Below are positions 12,206 through 24,070 of a stretch of 57,097 nt of DNA, piece by piece (within the stretch, counting starts at the first letter, position 1; each line of letters begins with the position of its first letter). The translations under genes were made by a program, and so were the position numbers. Under the pieces are notes generated by a model that saw nothing but the letters and a program-made list of their open reading frames with translations, made no database searches and had not been told where the DNA came from. Location: NCBI GenBank assembly GCA_003049485.1, contig PYST01000255.1, positions 1 to 57,097 of the forward strand, in the 5' to 3' direction. Source of the stretch: Ophioceras dolichostomum. Its lineage: Eukaryota > Ascomycota > Sordariomycetes > Magnaporthales > Ophioceraceae.

Positions 12206-15200
12206 AGAAAAGTGAGGCGAGGCTAGGCCAGTGATGTCACGGCCAGTGTAGCTGTACGTACCCACCTATCTCTACTTTGTACTGCAAACTCCGATCGACC
12301 AATTCTAGGTCTTGGCGGCGCTTCCTGAGGTGCGGATTGGGGCCAGACTGGCCAGACTCGATGCGAAATGGGTGAATCACTATAGCCTCGCGTATGGCGA
12401 CCGGTGATGGGGATGGCGGCACGGCCTGTCGCGAAGGACCGAAGCTCTGCTATCTCAGCACAAGGGCTCAGCGAGTAATGCAGGTCAACTTCGGAAGAGG
12501 ACGTACACCAGTACAAGCAACAAACGTCATGCTGTCTTCGGTCGGCCAGAAGGTAATTCGTCGCACGGGAAACAGGTCGATATGTGTTGTAGTTCAGGGC
12601 TTGAGGCCCGGACTACGACCCATAAGCCGGACAAGCAGCCGTCTCCCGCCATCCATCAGGACTACACTGTTGGTAGTCGACTGAGGCGAGCGGCCAAGTC
12701 CAGCAAACGAAACCAGTCAAAGCCAGGCCAGAAACCGGTCTTGCCCAGGTAGCAATCTTGCAACCTGCAAGCCAGTGGAAACTGGCAGTCTTGTCGTCTG
12801 TTCAGTGCCTCCACCGATGTCGTAGCAAATGCGATAACACCACAAGTAATGCTCCGTGATAGGACAATCGGTTCCACAGTAGCTCTTTTGTCTCGGCACA
12901 CTGTCTGCCATCCAGACCCTGCCACCCCTGCACAAGCCATCACGAAGCTCTGACCCCCGACTGGGACCAGGGTCTTTCGTTATTAATAGCTGCTACCGGG
13001 GCATCCTGTTGGATCATGATCGAAGCTGGGGGTCCTATTGACGGAAGAAGGGAAGGTGTGCTGGCTGCTGCGTGTTACCCACGTTTCCACGATGCGGACG
13101 GAATATCGCCCACCGATGATGCAGACGACATGGTTCGAGAGTTGCTGGACCAGAAGTCGGAGGGATAGACATGACGGTTTCGACAAATGGCCAGCGGCCC
13201 CTGTCGAGCTGCGAGAGTCTTTGGTGACAGAGAGACAGTTGGACCGGGGAACCAGTTGAACATAGATGGAAAGCATGTTGGTACAGCTTGGAACAGGATG
13301 GCACAGACGGGCGGCAGTAGCTGGCACAAGGAAAGGTGGTGCAGGACGCAACCTCCGGCTTCCGATGTGGCAGGATATGTGGTCCTGAGGGTTGGATGTG
13401 CATCTGTCCCGTTCGCTCATTCGATTCGATTCGATCCTGTGCCGTGCCCTGACCAAACTCGCATGGGAGACGGACTGGAACCTCACTCGTTCACCCCCTC
13501 GCTCTGCGCAAGATTCCGTCTAGTCCCAACCAACAGCAACATGATCCTTGGTACAGTATGAATGGGTTCGGTTGCTATCTGGATGCCAGGGCTCGTTTTG
13601 GTTGGATACTGGAAACAGCAAATACTATGTATACGGAACAATCTTGCACAAAGTGCCCTGGTCCCTCTTTTCTCTCACTGGAAGTCTGGTCCTGGCCACA
13701 CCACCACGGCCGGACTTTCTCTTGATCGAGGCTCCATCCGGAAGACTGAGTTCGAAGTTCTGAAACAGATCAGGCTACTGCTGGTCAATAATAAATTCTC
13801 GCCTAGCAGGCAGGATCGCTGCAGGACGGGTTTGGGGTCGCTGCGGGATGTCGCTGAGAAAGACCCAGACGGAACCTAGACAAGGACAGGCTCGAAGACA
13901 GGGAGAGGAAGCCGACACACACACTCTCGCAAATGCAGTACGCACACATGCCACACCATCGCAAGCAAGTCTGTCGTGCCACTGCAGATGGATGCGACCG
14001 AAGCAGACCAGCAATGCTTCCCACCCAAGGTGTGCGCCGTGCTCTCGCCCACAGGTTGCAGACCACAGTCCAACAGCATGACGAATCAATGGTGGTGGGG
14101 GCCATGGGTTATGAAGGAGCGTCCCAATCTGTCCTGATAGGATGGCCGCCTGCAGGGCTGTCACTCAATGTCGATCAAGAGGTTTGAAAGTTCGAGCTTC
14201 TGTCGGCGAGTGGTGTGGCATGAGGTAGATGGCAGAGTTGTCGGTCACCTCTTTTTGAAAGGGGCTTCCCGTACGGAATACGACCGATGAGATGGAAGAG
14301 AGCACTTTTGCCCTTCCATCTCTCCAATTCCCCTTGCTCCTGCCTGCTCTGTGCGGCCCCTGTCCCATTGTCCACAACCTAACCCATTGCCCAGGTCTCC
14401 ACGAGGGACGAAGAGCTTGCAAGGATTCAAGTTTCCCCGTCATCTGTCTGACGCATCACTTTCCTCGCTCTCAGAGCACCAGACGACCAGACCAGACCAC
14501 CACATTGCACCTCTGTCGCCTACACGCACTGTGCACGTCACTGGCACTGTGAACACTGTGGAACCAGAGAATGATGAAAGCCCCCGTCTGCCACCAGACG
14601 ACTACAGTGCTGCTGCAGTTGCTGGTGTCGCGACGTACTGCGATGCTGGTCTGCAGGCAGCGGTTGCGGTGCGCCGCGCGAGGGACATGGAAGTTAGAAA
14701 AATACCCACAGCGCCATGCAGCAGCGCTAAACCACGAAGGGGCAGGCCCGGTGAGACTGATCAATCAGAGGTCTGTTCGCTGCAGCAGGCCCATGTTCCC
14801 ATGTAACCCCTCTCCGGGTTCGCAGGACCTCTCTCCAAAAAAGAGTGATGTCGGGCTGTCGCAACCCGCCGATGCTGCTCTGGAGGCTTGGCTTGGTTGG
14901 CCTGGCCTGGCCTAGATGCGTAGTTGCGAGGAAACTGATCAATTGGTTGGTATCTTTTATCCTTTTCGTCTGTGCGATATTGAAACACTTACGCCACCCA
15001 AGGAACATCATCGGTAGCAGTTGAAGAGACAGGGAGGGAAGTGTCAGCGCCGACTGGGAGAGTGGGCGGGTGAGCTGGAGCCGATGGGAGATGATCAGGA
15101 ACAAGGGCCGAAGATCTCTCTCTCATACCAGACGGAAAGTGAAGAAGAAACCTCAGGCCCACACGTGCAGAAACCGATCCATGTCCTTTAGATGCGTGCG

Positions 15201-17650
15201 TGGCGCGGGAGAACAGAATTGAACAAGAGGACGAAGAGGGAGGAAGAGAAACGGAACATCCATCTTGCCCCGCCGAACAAGGAAGCTTGGAAGGCATTGA
15301 TGATATTGAGAGGGACAAGAACTGCGGGCCGAAGGATCCACAAAGAGGGGAGGGAGGCCTTGGGGAATGTGCGGGCGTGATGAGAGACGAGGGAGAAAAC
15401 GATGCTCGCACGCGGCTCTCTGTGGTGGCGGGGGAGCAAACAAATGCGACGACGGAGCAATGAGGGGCCAGGAGATTTGGGGTCAGGACTGGAAAGGCCT
15501 CCAGTCGCGCAAATGCTCTGGAAACCATCAAGAACTCAGCAAAGAGACCAATGCCGACTTCGACCACAACTCAAGATCTGCTCGGTCCTCCGTAAACGAA
15601 GTCGTTTTCGTTCAACGCTCAAGCTGAACTAAAATGCCCGGCCCTAGCCAGGCCCTATGGCCACTGTCCCCAAGCGGGCAATTTCGAGTCAATCACCCTG
15701 GCACGCACCAACGCAGCGGCTAGCTGGAAGTCTGAAGCTTTCAGGGCCTGGCAGTCGTTGCCCGTAGCGCCCATCAGAGCGGCAAGCTAAAAAAGAACAA
15801 GCTTGACAGAAAGCAGGAAAAGGACCGTCCACCAAACCGTCGACGGGAGAGAAGCATTGACGGCCACATGGACCAATTTTGGGTCGACGAACAGGATGGA
15901 TGATGGCATCGGATCGCGAGCTTCCAGACCATTCATTGCTGGGTAAGGAGAGTGTCTGGGTACCAGTCTAGGAAGCCCCAACTACCATGTAACTGGCTCG
16001 CTGCAGACATACAAGCAAGCAGCGCAGAAGCAACGCAACGTGGAACAAATAACGCCGAAAAGCCGATTATCCCTCCGAGTGCCGGACCTGCCGGCTCGCG
16101 ACTTCCCAGTCGCAGTCTTATCATGGCGGACTATTCACGACAACTGTCCGCATGCTCCGCACTCCCTATCTTGGTCATTCATGGAAGATCATGATCAGGG
16201 GGCTATCCTAGGCAAAGAGCGTGATGGCACCTCCTCCTACTCTTTTGCCTTGATCACTGAAAGTTGAGAGTGAAGCAATGAAGAGCAACACATAACAGAC
16301 AAAAGGGGAACTTCCCAACCTCCGGCCAATATCGGTGGTGGTGGGTGGCCCTGTGGCATGGCGCCGTTAGAGCTCGTCCGCCGCCGATAGCTGCTTGAGT
16401 GGGTTTTCACCTAGGGGCCTCGACCCATGGTTCACCATCCAGCTTCCAGACCAGACAGGTTGACAAGCAACAGGTAGCGATACATCCTCGGCTCCGTGCG
16501 AAACGACGAGCGTTGGACACAACAGGGGACCACAGTTATCTCACTAAGCCTGAAGGTGCTGCCAAGAGCCCTATGGCTGGGAGGATCCACTGCGGAAATC
16601 ACTAGCAAGCGCACCTAGCAGGCATTCACTTTTAGCAGAGAGCGGCACAGACCTAACAGGAGGACATTGCCTTGTATGGACGGTTGGGTGCGCAAAGTAT
16701 CACGCTCGATTGGTAACGAAAAAGGGGTGCTCCACCAACACGAGAACCTAACAAAACCGGAGGGATTCTTCAACGGCCTCAGGCCTGTCTGTCTCTGGGA
16801 ACAGAGAGAGATTGGACTGACTGACTGGAAGACTGGGATAGACAAACCTGAGAATTCCGAATCCCGCTTGCATGCACAAGCTCCCTAAAACTGACTGACA
16901 CTTGCGCCTGGCCTCTACCCTCGCCAGGCACTTGGCTTTTGCTTTCAGTCTGATGGAAGTGAGCAAGGAGAGAGAACAAGAATGCGCCGCACAGTGAGCT
17001 AGAAAGAAAGGCAGCAATGGTACTTTTAACCCCCAGCAATGATGATAATTGACAATTCAATGTCTTGTCCTGGTTCAGGCCCTGGTCGCATGCCCTGGCC
17101 CCGGCCCTGGAGCTGGCCTGGTTCGCCAGCAGTCGCACTCGCGGTTCCCACTTCACTAGAGAGGCCACTCGAGATGCGCGAAGTGCGACGCAATTGGCTT
17201 CGCACTGTGTCCTCCGTCTACTGTTCCTCGCAATTTTGCCTCCACACACCACCTGTAGCGCAGCGCCGCGCTGCACCTCGAGCTCTCCTGCCGCTACTAG
17301 CAATTACACAGCCCGGCCCAGTCCACCACCAGTAGTTGTCTCTTCTGCCCTCTTCCTCCTTTCTCTCCCTTCTCTGCCTCCCACCCTCACCTCGAGCAGT
17401 TGGGATCTCGCCGTCGAGGGACCGAAGAGAAGTTTAGTTGACAAGTGCTTCAAGTAAGCTTGCTGCTGTTGGCCACCAATAGCATGCACAAGTCGGCCTC
17501 ATCGCCCAATTCCTTCCCATCTCCTCTCCTCCTCTCTCCCCGTCACCCTCTCTCCTCATAGCTCTCCTTTTCTCCCCCTCATCGCCGCCGCCGCCCGTTG
17601 TCGCCTCGCCCCCGTTCTGTGGTTGTTGCCTCTTGTGTCCGCCTTTGCGT

Positions 17651-17690
17651 CCGACCTTCCCAACCGACCTTCCCAACCGACCTTCGACCT
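17651..17690 (+). repeat. 13-bp tandem repeat in the factor's leader/promoter
   Basis: The unit CCGACCTTCCCAA is repeated twice and followed by a partial third copy, about 180-220 nt before the ATG of the C2H2 factor gene. It probably lies in the transcribed leader. Confidence 0.75.
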
Positions 17691-17870
17691 AAACCGTGAC
17701 CCTACACAGCGTCTCCCCGACTTCGTTTTCTCCGAAAGAAGCTACCCTCTGAGAAAGTGACGACGTGCGTGCGTGACAAGCGCAGTTCTTGCTGAATTCC
17801 TCGAGTTTTCGAAGTGTGGTGGTCCAGTCGCCAATCGCCCTCGCCCAGCGAAGCTTGTCCCGCCGCTAAG

Positions 17871-20800
17871 ATGGCCGATTCAACCGACACCGGCGCCCCC
17901 TCTGTCAAGCTCGAGGCTAGGTCTGAGCCGTCGCCCACCGACACCACCAGCACCACTGGCCTTGCCATTGCGGCAACGCCTGGTGTCGACGATTCTGGTA
18001 TGTTCGGGACACAAATCCGGGAGTTTTGATCAATGTTTTTCTTGGTGTTGTGACAGCTACATACTGTCCTCTTTTTTCTTCTAAGCGGCCAGCTAACCCC
18101 GCCCGCCGCCTGCGTCGCCATTGAGCAGCCTCCTCGATCACCGTCAACACCAAGGCCCCGCCGTCGGCCGCGAACAACAATTTCCCTCCTCCCAAAACCG
18201 ACAAGCCTCGACCTCATGTCTGCCAGACGTGCCAGCGGTCGTTCGCCCGGCTGGAGCACCTCAAGCGCCACGAGCGTTCGCACACGAAGGAGAAGCCGTT
18301 CGAGTGTCCGGAGTGCACACGGTGCTTCGCCAGGCGGGACCTCCTGCTGCGCCACCAGCAGAAGCTGCACCAGACCACGACCCCCTCGTCCAGGCCTCGT
18401 AACCGACGAGAGAGCACGAGCGGCGCAGTGCCGCCCGGCAGCCGCGCCCGGAAAAACAGCATAGCGAACAGCAGCGTGTCCGGCGTGCTGGCAGGCGGCG
18501 CCGGTCAGATGCGGCCGCGTGCTAACACCATCAGCCATGTTGACGGCGCCGCCATGTCCATGATCGCTGCTGCCAATGCCTCAGTCGCGCGGAGCATGGG
18601 CCCGGCGCACCCTCACCAACACAGCCGACACCCTAGCCTTGTTGGCCTCTCCATGCATGGACACGGACACACCCACGGCCATGGCCACGGCCTGGGTCTC
18701 GATCACCACCCATTCGCGGGGATGGCGTCGGCCATGGGCCAGCGGGGCATGCCTCACCCCCTCCCTAAGTTGGAGACCCACGGCCTTCACTCCTTCGACC
18801 CGTTCAGCGGCGGGTTGAGAACGGCGCCGCCAGTGGCCGCGTACGAGTTCGACTTCGAGGGTCTCCTGTTCGGACCAGGGACCACCATCAACCCCAATGC
18901 CTTGCACTACAGCGACTCGCCGCAGTCCATGGCCCTCGATCCTACCTCGCCCTTCTCACATGGCATGCAGGACCTGACTCCGGCCCATCACATTGATGAC
19001 GGCTTCGACTGGCTCACGGGCTTCGAGCAGCAGATGTCGTTCAACAATAACCCGCCCGAGCATGCCGTCGACGGCTCCTCACCCTCGGCCATTAGCACCA
19101 CTAGCCAGAGCGGTATCAGCGACGTGATGCTAGACGGGTCCATGATGGACGGATCCGCTGCCCACCACACGGCCGTGACGACCTCGATGGCCTCCTCGAC
19201 CTTCTTCCCGCCTTCGGTCATGGGCCCGCCCCAGATGACCAACCCGTTTGGTTTGGACCTGACCGGCACCGTGTTCCCAGACCTTCTCAGTGGCGGTCCC
19301 GTATCACCACAGCCTCCTACGCCGCAGTCGCTGCATCAACAACAGCAACATCATCAGCATCAGCAGCAACAGCAGCAGCACCATCAGCAGCAGACCCAGC
19401 AGCACAGGGGTTCCACGGTCGACTCCTTCTTCTCCACGCCGCCTCCGTCGCTGAGTTCACTCAGCCCTACGATGCTGTCAGGCCTTGGCAACAACCCAAA
19501 CCTGAACCACGCTCTCACTTACACTGGGGCCGGTCCGGAGACTCCCTCCTCGATGAACGGTATTAATATTCATGGAACCTCACCTGTCTCTTCTATCACT
19601 GATTCGACCAGATCCGCCATCCTAGGTGCTCTGTCCTGTGCGGCTCCGCAGTACCCCTTTGGCGGACGTAAGTACTCCTTCGGCGCCTCCTCCAACTCTT
19701 CTGGCCTTCTCACCGCCGGTGCCGGCGCCGCCAGTGCCACGTCCCCCGAACAGCAGCTCCCGAGCACGCAGGACCTCCAGCGCTACGTGAGCGCCTACCT
19801 CCGCCACTTCCACCCGCACCTCCCGTTCCTGCACGCGCCCACGCTGTCCTTCGACATGCCCGCGACCTCAGCCGGAGGCGGGCTGAGCGGAAGTGGCGGC
19901 ATCGGAAACAGCCACGGCAGCGGCGGCAACGCCGTAGGCGGTAGCGGGTGCCTCGTCCTCTCCATGGCGGCCATCGGGGCCCTCTACGAACTGGAGCACG
20001 AGCGGTCCGGACAACTGTTCGAGATGGCCAAGAAGATGATCCAGCTGTACCTGGACGAGAGGAGAAAGGCCAACGTCAGGAAAGCCGACTTCCGACGGCT
20101 GCCTATGGGAGAGCCCGGCGGTGGCGGCCAGTCGGCGGATAACACGGTCGAGACCCCCGTGTGGCTCGTGCAAGCTATGCTCCTCAACGTCGTCTACGGC
20201 CACAACTGCGGCGAGAAGCGCGCCGGGGAGATCGCCTCGACGCACGCCGCCGCGCTGGTGAGCCTGGCGCAAGGGGCGGAGCTTCTGCGGCCCGTCCGCA
20301 TCGAGCCCAGGAGCAGCAGCAATAACATCAGCCAGCAGATGGAAGGCGTCGAGACCAGCTGGAACGGCAGCAGCGGCGGCGGCGACAAGCCCTCGGCCAC
20401 TACGGCCGCCGAGGCGTCAGCGGAAGACCAAGCGGAGTGGCTGCGCTGGGCGGCCATGGAGGAGCGCAAGCGCACGCTCTACGTAATCTTCATCCTGTCC
20501 AGCATGCTGGTAACGGCCTACAACCAGACGCCGGCCCTGACCAACTCGGAGATCCTCCTGGACCTGCCCTGCGACGAGGACTTCTTCTCGGCCGAGAGCG
20601 CCGCCGCGTTCCGCGCCAAGGGCGGCGTCGGCGCGGCGAACCACAACCGCCAGACGTTCCACGACGCGCTCGCCGTGCTGCTCCAGGCGCACACGAAGCC
20701 ACAGTTCCGCGCCGCCGCGGCCGCGGTAACAGCAGTCGGCGTCAACGCCCCGCACCAGTCGTCGTTCGGCGCGGCCGTGTCCACCACCCCCGGAGCAGCG

Positions 20801-21290
20801 ATCCCGCCAAGCGACCTGAGGGTCAGCGCGATGGGCTGCCTGATACTGATCAACGCGCTGCACAACTACATCTGGGAGACGCGGCAGCGCCACCACAACA
20901 AGGTGTGGACAAACGAGGAGACCGAGAAGCTGCACCGCCACCTGGAGCCCGCCCTGCGCGCGTGGCAGGCCGCCTGGGCCGCCGACCCGCAGCACAGCCT
21001 GGAGAGGCCCAACCCGTTCGGCGCGGGCCCCCTGTCGGCAGACGCGGTCCCGCTGATGGACCTGGCGTACGTCAGGCTGTTCGTCAACATGTCGCGCACC
21101 AAAGAAAAGTTCTGGCAGAGGGACTGGGACGGGCTCGCGGACGAGCTGGCAAGGGGGAGCGAGATCGTGCAGCACGCCGAGCACTACTCGCCCGCGAGCA
21201 ACGCGGAGTCGTCGTCGTTGTCGTCGGCGGCGGGCACGGACCCGTTGTCGTTGTCGTTGTCGTTGTCGGAGGGGACGTGCGCGTCGGGGT

Positions 21291-21321
<31 letters not shown>

Positions 21322-22183
21322 GGGGTCGATCTCCAGCTCGGTCGTTTTCGGAGATTCGCCGCCGACGCAGTCGAGCTCGCCGGAGTTTGCGGCTGCGAAG
21401 TTCCCGCCGACGAGTACGAACGCGGCGGCTGCTGCTGATGGTGGTGGTAGCGGTAGTGGTCTTGGGCTCGGGTTTGGTCTCGGAGGAGGAGGAGGAGGCC
21501 AACAGGCCCAACTAGGAGGATCAGCATCAGCAGTGGGATTGGGAGGAGGCAACAGCAACACCAGCACGACCACGATGACGACGGCCGCCCGCGCGATGCT
21601 CTCCCGCCGCGAGAAACACCTCCGCAAGGCGGCCTTCTACGCGGCGGACTCACTCGCCTTCGCCGACCGGCTGGGCGTCTCGTTCGCGGACCTGACGTCG
21701 CGCGAGCTGCCGCTGCAGTCGGCCATGTGCGCCTTCGACTGCTCGCAGGTCCTGGCCGAGTGGGTGGCCACGCTGCAGGACCGCGTGGGGCGGTACCTGG
21801 GCGTGCTGGGGCAGGACGACCTGGACCTGACGCAGGTGCCTGCCATCGTGCTGCTCGAGGAGGAGGACGTGAGGCTGCTGGGGAAGGTGCAGGAACTGCT
21901 GGGTGCTGCTGAGGCTAAGATGAGTGGCGGCACTGAGGCATCTAGCAGTGCTGGCAATGCGGAAGACGGTGGTGGTGGTGTGACTGCGGCGGCCACTGGA
22001 GGAGGAGGAAGAGGAGGTGGTCGTCACGCGGGTGGATATGCGAGCAAGATCTTGCGGCTGACGGCGCTGAGGTTGAGCAAGGCGGCTGTCTGGCCCGTCA
22101 CGCACCTCATGGCCACCTGTCTGGAGCATCATGCCGGGCATATGAGGGCGAGGGCGGAGAAGTCTGTTCTTGGTTGCGACTGA
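17871..22183 (+). CDS. C2H2 zinc-finger / fungal-specific transcription factor, Adr1/AmdX type
   Basis: Model: exons 17871-17997 and 18129-22183 (intron GTATGT..CAG, 131 nt), 1393 residues. Two tandem C2H2 fingers lie near the N-terminus: Cys74/Cys77/His90/His94 and Cys102/Cys105/His118/His123, the second with a four-residue His spacing. The finger pattern (FARLEHLKRH, then CFARRDLLLRH) is that of yeast Adr1 and Aspergillus AmdX. A long disordered, His- and Gln-rich region follows (His/Gln tract around residues 445-473). From about residue 590 to 1240 comes a helical region starting DLQRYVSAYLRHFHPHLPF, the fungal-specific transcription factor domain (PF04082-like), broken by a Gly/Ser-rich insert encoded near 21280-21560. 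A nuclear DNA-binding regulator is expected; Adr1/AmdX relatives act in carbon or nitrogen use, but the target here is unknown. The single intron lies just before the fingers and keeps the frame. Confidence 0.93.
21294..21326 (+). repeat. GGC trinucleotide tract encoding polyglycine
   Basis: About ten GGC-type codons in a row inside the factor gene give an uninterrupted glycine run. It sits in a Ser/Gly insert of the fungal-specific domain and is a likely site of length variation between strains. Confidence 0.85.
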
Positions 22184-24070
22184 GAGAGAGGACCGACGAC
22201 GAGCTACGAAGGAGGAGGCCGGCCGGTTGACACCACGAAACAACACACAACGGGCTGCCGACAGACAGATAGACCGTTCACGCATCGAACGACCTACCGA
22301 CTGACTGACCGAGCTCCCCGTGGCCCGCCGCAACCTTCCTTCGTTCTCTTCCCTTCTTCGTCGGCAAGGCTGTCCGTCTTCTTCTTTCTGCATTTTCCTT
22401 CTAGTATCACTCGTCGTCCGCCATCGCCGCGCCGCCTCCCTTATCCTTTGAATCAATGCAGAGAACGAACGACGAATTAATGGATGATGACGAGCAACCC
22501 CAAAAATCGATACCCGACGACGAACCAAAAATCACTCAAGCTCTAATGAAGAGCCGGCTTTTATTATTTTCTCCCCCCACTTTTTACTCTTCATCCGCGC
22601 CGTCTTTCTTTCCTTCTTTTCTTCTTTTCTTTTTCTCCTGTCTTTCCTCCCCCCTTCCTTCCGGCGCCTTGGTCTCCTGCCTGTCTGCATTGTTTTTCTC
22701 CTTTCCATTCTTCTCCTTCTTCTCGTACGCTTCACCTCCTTTTCTTGCGTTGTATATAGGCCATCCATCCACCGAGGATGCCTGCCGTTTCTCATATCTC
22801 ATGACGACTTCTCGGTGGATTTCTTCCTCCGGTCTCTATCTGCCTTACCAAGGTTGACCTCCCCTTTCCTACCCTATCTATCACGCCCTGTTTTCTTCTT
22901 TGGCGCCCCTTGAGCTCGACGGCTTTTCAGGGAGGAGTTGGTTTTGTTTGTCGAGTTCTTCCCGCCTTGCTCATATCTTCCATGGCAGAGAATCGCAGGG
23001 ACCGCTTGCTGCACTCGCATCATCCCCCGCATCTGCCTGTCCACTCCTTTTCTCTCTCTCTTTTCTTCCTTCCTACTTTTACTCCCCCTTGCCGTCTCCA
23101 CGGAGGTCCCCATTGCCTTTTGGGGCGGGGGAATTCAAGTCGGCGTTCTTTGAGCTTGCGTTCCGTTTTTCTATCCTGATCTTTCCTTGTCTTCTCCTCT
23201 GGAGGTATCGGGTTGTGCACAGTGCCTGCACACGAAAGCATATTTCTATGTTAGGGCAAGGATCTCTGTCGGGCGGACGATTCGCTGATTCTGTCCTGTT
23301 TTTGTCCGTCTATATCGCGAGAGATGAGGAAGAAGATGTGACCCAAGGAAACGATTTCAAGTGACGAGGCGAAGTTCTGCCATGGGCTGGCAGTTTGGGC
23401 GGCGAGTTTTGTTGTAGTATCTATGTATCGTGGAGATTGAAGGTGGATGAGAGGGCAAGTGCACATCTGGAGCGAGGGTGGCCTTTTGTTTTGGGGATTG
23501 ATATGATGCACACGACGATGCACGAACAAGGCTTGCGACAAGACAAAAAAGCGTATTTTGGAGCGTGGCTGACGGCGACCTGTGTCGGCGAGGTTGGGCT
23601 GGCGATTTTCGCGGCCATTTGACACCCCCGAACAAAACGACCTGTGATAGGGGAGGAGGTCTCCAGGGGGGAGTCTGTCCCTTTGTTTCCCTTTTTTTGC
23701 GCGGGAGGAAAGAGGAACAAAAAGTTGTTATTCTGCGCTTTGCCAATCTGCCTTCTGCGCAGTGAGGTTGGCCGAAGGAGTAAACAAAAGCAAGAGTTGG
23801 AAGTTGTCTCGGGTAGCCATGATAAGGTACGGTCAGCCTGTCTGTTGGGCATGATGATGGTTTGATGATGATATCCATGTGTCCACCGAGTACAAAGGTA
23901 CTATTGCTAGTACATATATGACGAGGATGAATTCAATGGAGTTTCAGTACATACATGGAAGGGCGTTGAGCTCGGATCATCGACTTGCGAGTGAATGTGT
24001 TGGCAGAAAGCGAAGCTACCAGGCTGCAACACGTGGTGTCGGCGAGAGAGATATTATGATGGCCCGGAAA
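22184..24070. other. Intergenic with a long pyrimidine-rich tract
   Basis: It begins with the 3' end of the transcription factor. From about 22560 to 23120 the plus strand is strongly C/T-rich, as is usual just before or after transcription starts in filamentous fungi, yet no plus-strand coding frame with support follows. The rest, up to the lipase pseudogene, shows nothing I can name. Confidence 0.5.

Larger units (their letters stand above)
3260..17870. other. 14.6-kb gene-poor region, promoter side of the transcription factor
   Basis: I found no gene I can support. Open frames reach at most about 190 codons and overlap on both strands. No family motif, splice-linked frame, transposase, reverse transcriptase or terminal repeats were recognised. 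Base composition is mixed rather than strongly A/T-rich, so this is not a heavily RIP-mutated island. Small tandem repeats and many GGCTGG/CCAGCC words are present (about 8.8-11.2 kb). The last part (about 17340-17870) is C/T-rich and probably holds the transcription start and 5' leader of the factor starting at 17871. Long intergenic regions commonly flank fungal developmental regulators; lineage-specific or non-coding transcripts would be invisible here. Confidence 0.5.

Noticed and set aside
14989..15567. 192-codon minus-strand frame
   Set aside because: Ser/Pro-rich without motif, with equally long frames on the opposite strand.
19668..19734. Possible intron in the transcription factor (GTAAGT donor)
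   Set aside because: The nearest acceptor would remove 67 nt and break the frame, while reading through keeps it open.
20417..21653. Long antisense frames across the transcription factor gene
   Set aside because: Arg/Ala-rich shadows of the G/C-rich coding strand; the sense frame has zinc fingers and the fungal-specific domain.
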